NCBI GenBank assembly: GCA_946886275.1
Contig: CAMPIH010000130.1
Coordinates: 1 to 6,637, forward strand
DNA length: 6,637 nt
Source of the DNA: an uncultured Sphingosinicella sp.
Lineage (GTDB): Bacteria; Pseudomonadota; Alphaproteobacteria; Sphingomonadales; Sphingomonadaceae
Direction: 5' to 3'
The position numbers and the translations under genes are program-made. The first letter of the stretch is position 1. Each line of letters starts with the position of its first letter. The notes under the pieces are model-generated. The model worked only from the letters and a program-made list of their open reading frames with translations, had not been told where the DNA came from and did no database searches. This document shows, one piece after another, positions 6,250 to 6,637 of this stretch.

Positions 6250-6637
6250 GCTTCGTCGAGATTTTCACCGACGGCGCGTGCAAGGGCAATCCCGGCCCGG
6301 GCGGCTGGGGCGCCGTGATCCGCTCCGGCGAGCATGAAAAGGAGATCAGCGGCGGCGAGCCGCTGACGACGAACAACCGGATGGAGCTGCTCGCGGCGAT
6401 CCGTTCGCTCGAGGCGCTGAAGCGCCCGTGCCGGGTGAAGCTCTACACCGACAGCAATTATGTCCGCGACGGGATCACCAAGTGGATCCACGGCTGGAAA
6501 CGGAACGGGTGGAAGACGGCCGACCGGAAGCCGGTCAAGAATGCCGAGCTTTGGCAGGAGCTGGTCGACGCCGCCTCGCCCCACGAAGTGGAATGGCATT
6601 GGGTGAAAGGCCATTCCGGCCATCCCGAGAACGAACG
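6246..6637 (+). CDS. rnhA: Ribonuclease HI, 3'-truncated by window edge
   Basis: Cuts the RNA strand of RNA-DNA hybrids, removing primers and R-loops. The first 130 codons of about 150 are present. Translation from GTG at 6246 gives an N-terminus with [16 protein letters not shown]. Three of the four catalytic acids are visible: D9 (TDGAC), E47 (NNRMELLAA) and D69 (YTDSNYV). The basic substrate-binding stretch [17 protein letters not shown] (83-99) and the catalytic histidine loop [13 protein letters not shown] (118-130) are also typical of bacterial RNase HI. The fourth aspartate should fall just past the right edge, about three residues on. The start is set by the GTGA overlap with the ispH stop and by the short family N-terminus before the first strand. 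No separate promoter is visible, so expression likely depends on the ispH transcript. Confidence 0.97.
   Translation, partial: MSFVEIFTDGACKGNPGPGGWGAVIRSGEHEKEISGGEPLTTNNRMELLAAIRSLEALKRPCRVKLYTDSNYVRDGITKWIHGWKRNGWKTADRKPVKNAELWQELVDAASPHEVEWHWVKGHSGHPENE

Noticed and set aside
5904..6623. Minus-strand open frame opposite ispH and rnhA
   Set aside because: It spans two well-defined genes on the plus strand and shows only shadow composition.

Overview
The window is GC-rich chromosomal DNA from a bacterium that looks alphaproteobacterial, most likely Sphingomonadales. The grounds are base composition, codon style, a glycine-riboswitch-controlled gcvT-gcvH-gcvPA cluster with a split P-protein, and an ispH gene overlapping rnhA. 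The order-level placement is inference. I see no mobile element, CRISPR array, tRNA or rRNA.

Layout, right to left on the minus strand. A short lipoprotein gene of unknown function (4508-5152) starts with TTG and ends inside a strong hairpin. A seven-helix membrane protein gene of unknown function follows (3589-4383). Then comes the glycine cleavage operon: a tandem glycine riboswitch (about 3286-3495), a short expression platform (3228-3285), gcvT (2115-3227), gcvH (1747-2118, overlapping gcvT by 4 bases), a class I SAM-dependent methyltransferase gene (853-1635), and the 5' part of gcvPA (1-812), which runs off the left edge. On the plus strand, ispH (5299-6249) starts from a 146-base divergent intergenic region and overlaps rnhA (6246 to the right edge, truncated) by 4 bases.

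How the genes work together. GcvPA, with a GcvPB presumably encoded beyond the left edge, decarboxylates glycine. GcvH carries the aminomethyl group on a lipoyl-lysine, and GcvT releases ammonia and makes 5,10-methylene-tetrahydrofolate. The riboswitch senses glycine and should switch the operon on when glycine is plentiful. The methyltransferase sits between gcvH and gcvPA on the same strand, so it probably falls under the same glycine control although it has no known role in the pathway. IspH makes isoprenoid precursors and RNase HI removes RNA-DNA hybrids; they share a transcript but no pathway.

This is mostly ordinary core-genome DNA. The points most worth a second look are the embedded methyltransferase, the alternative pairings in the riboswitch leader and linker, and a possible Shine-Dalgarno-masking helix in front of gcvT. 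I found no convincing new biological system.
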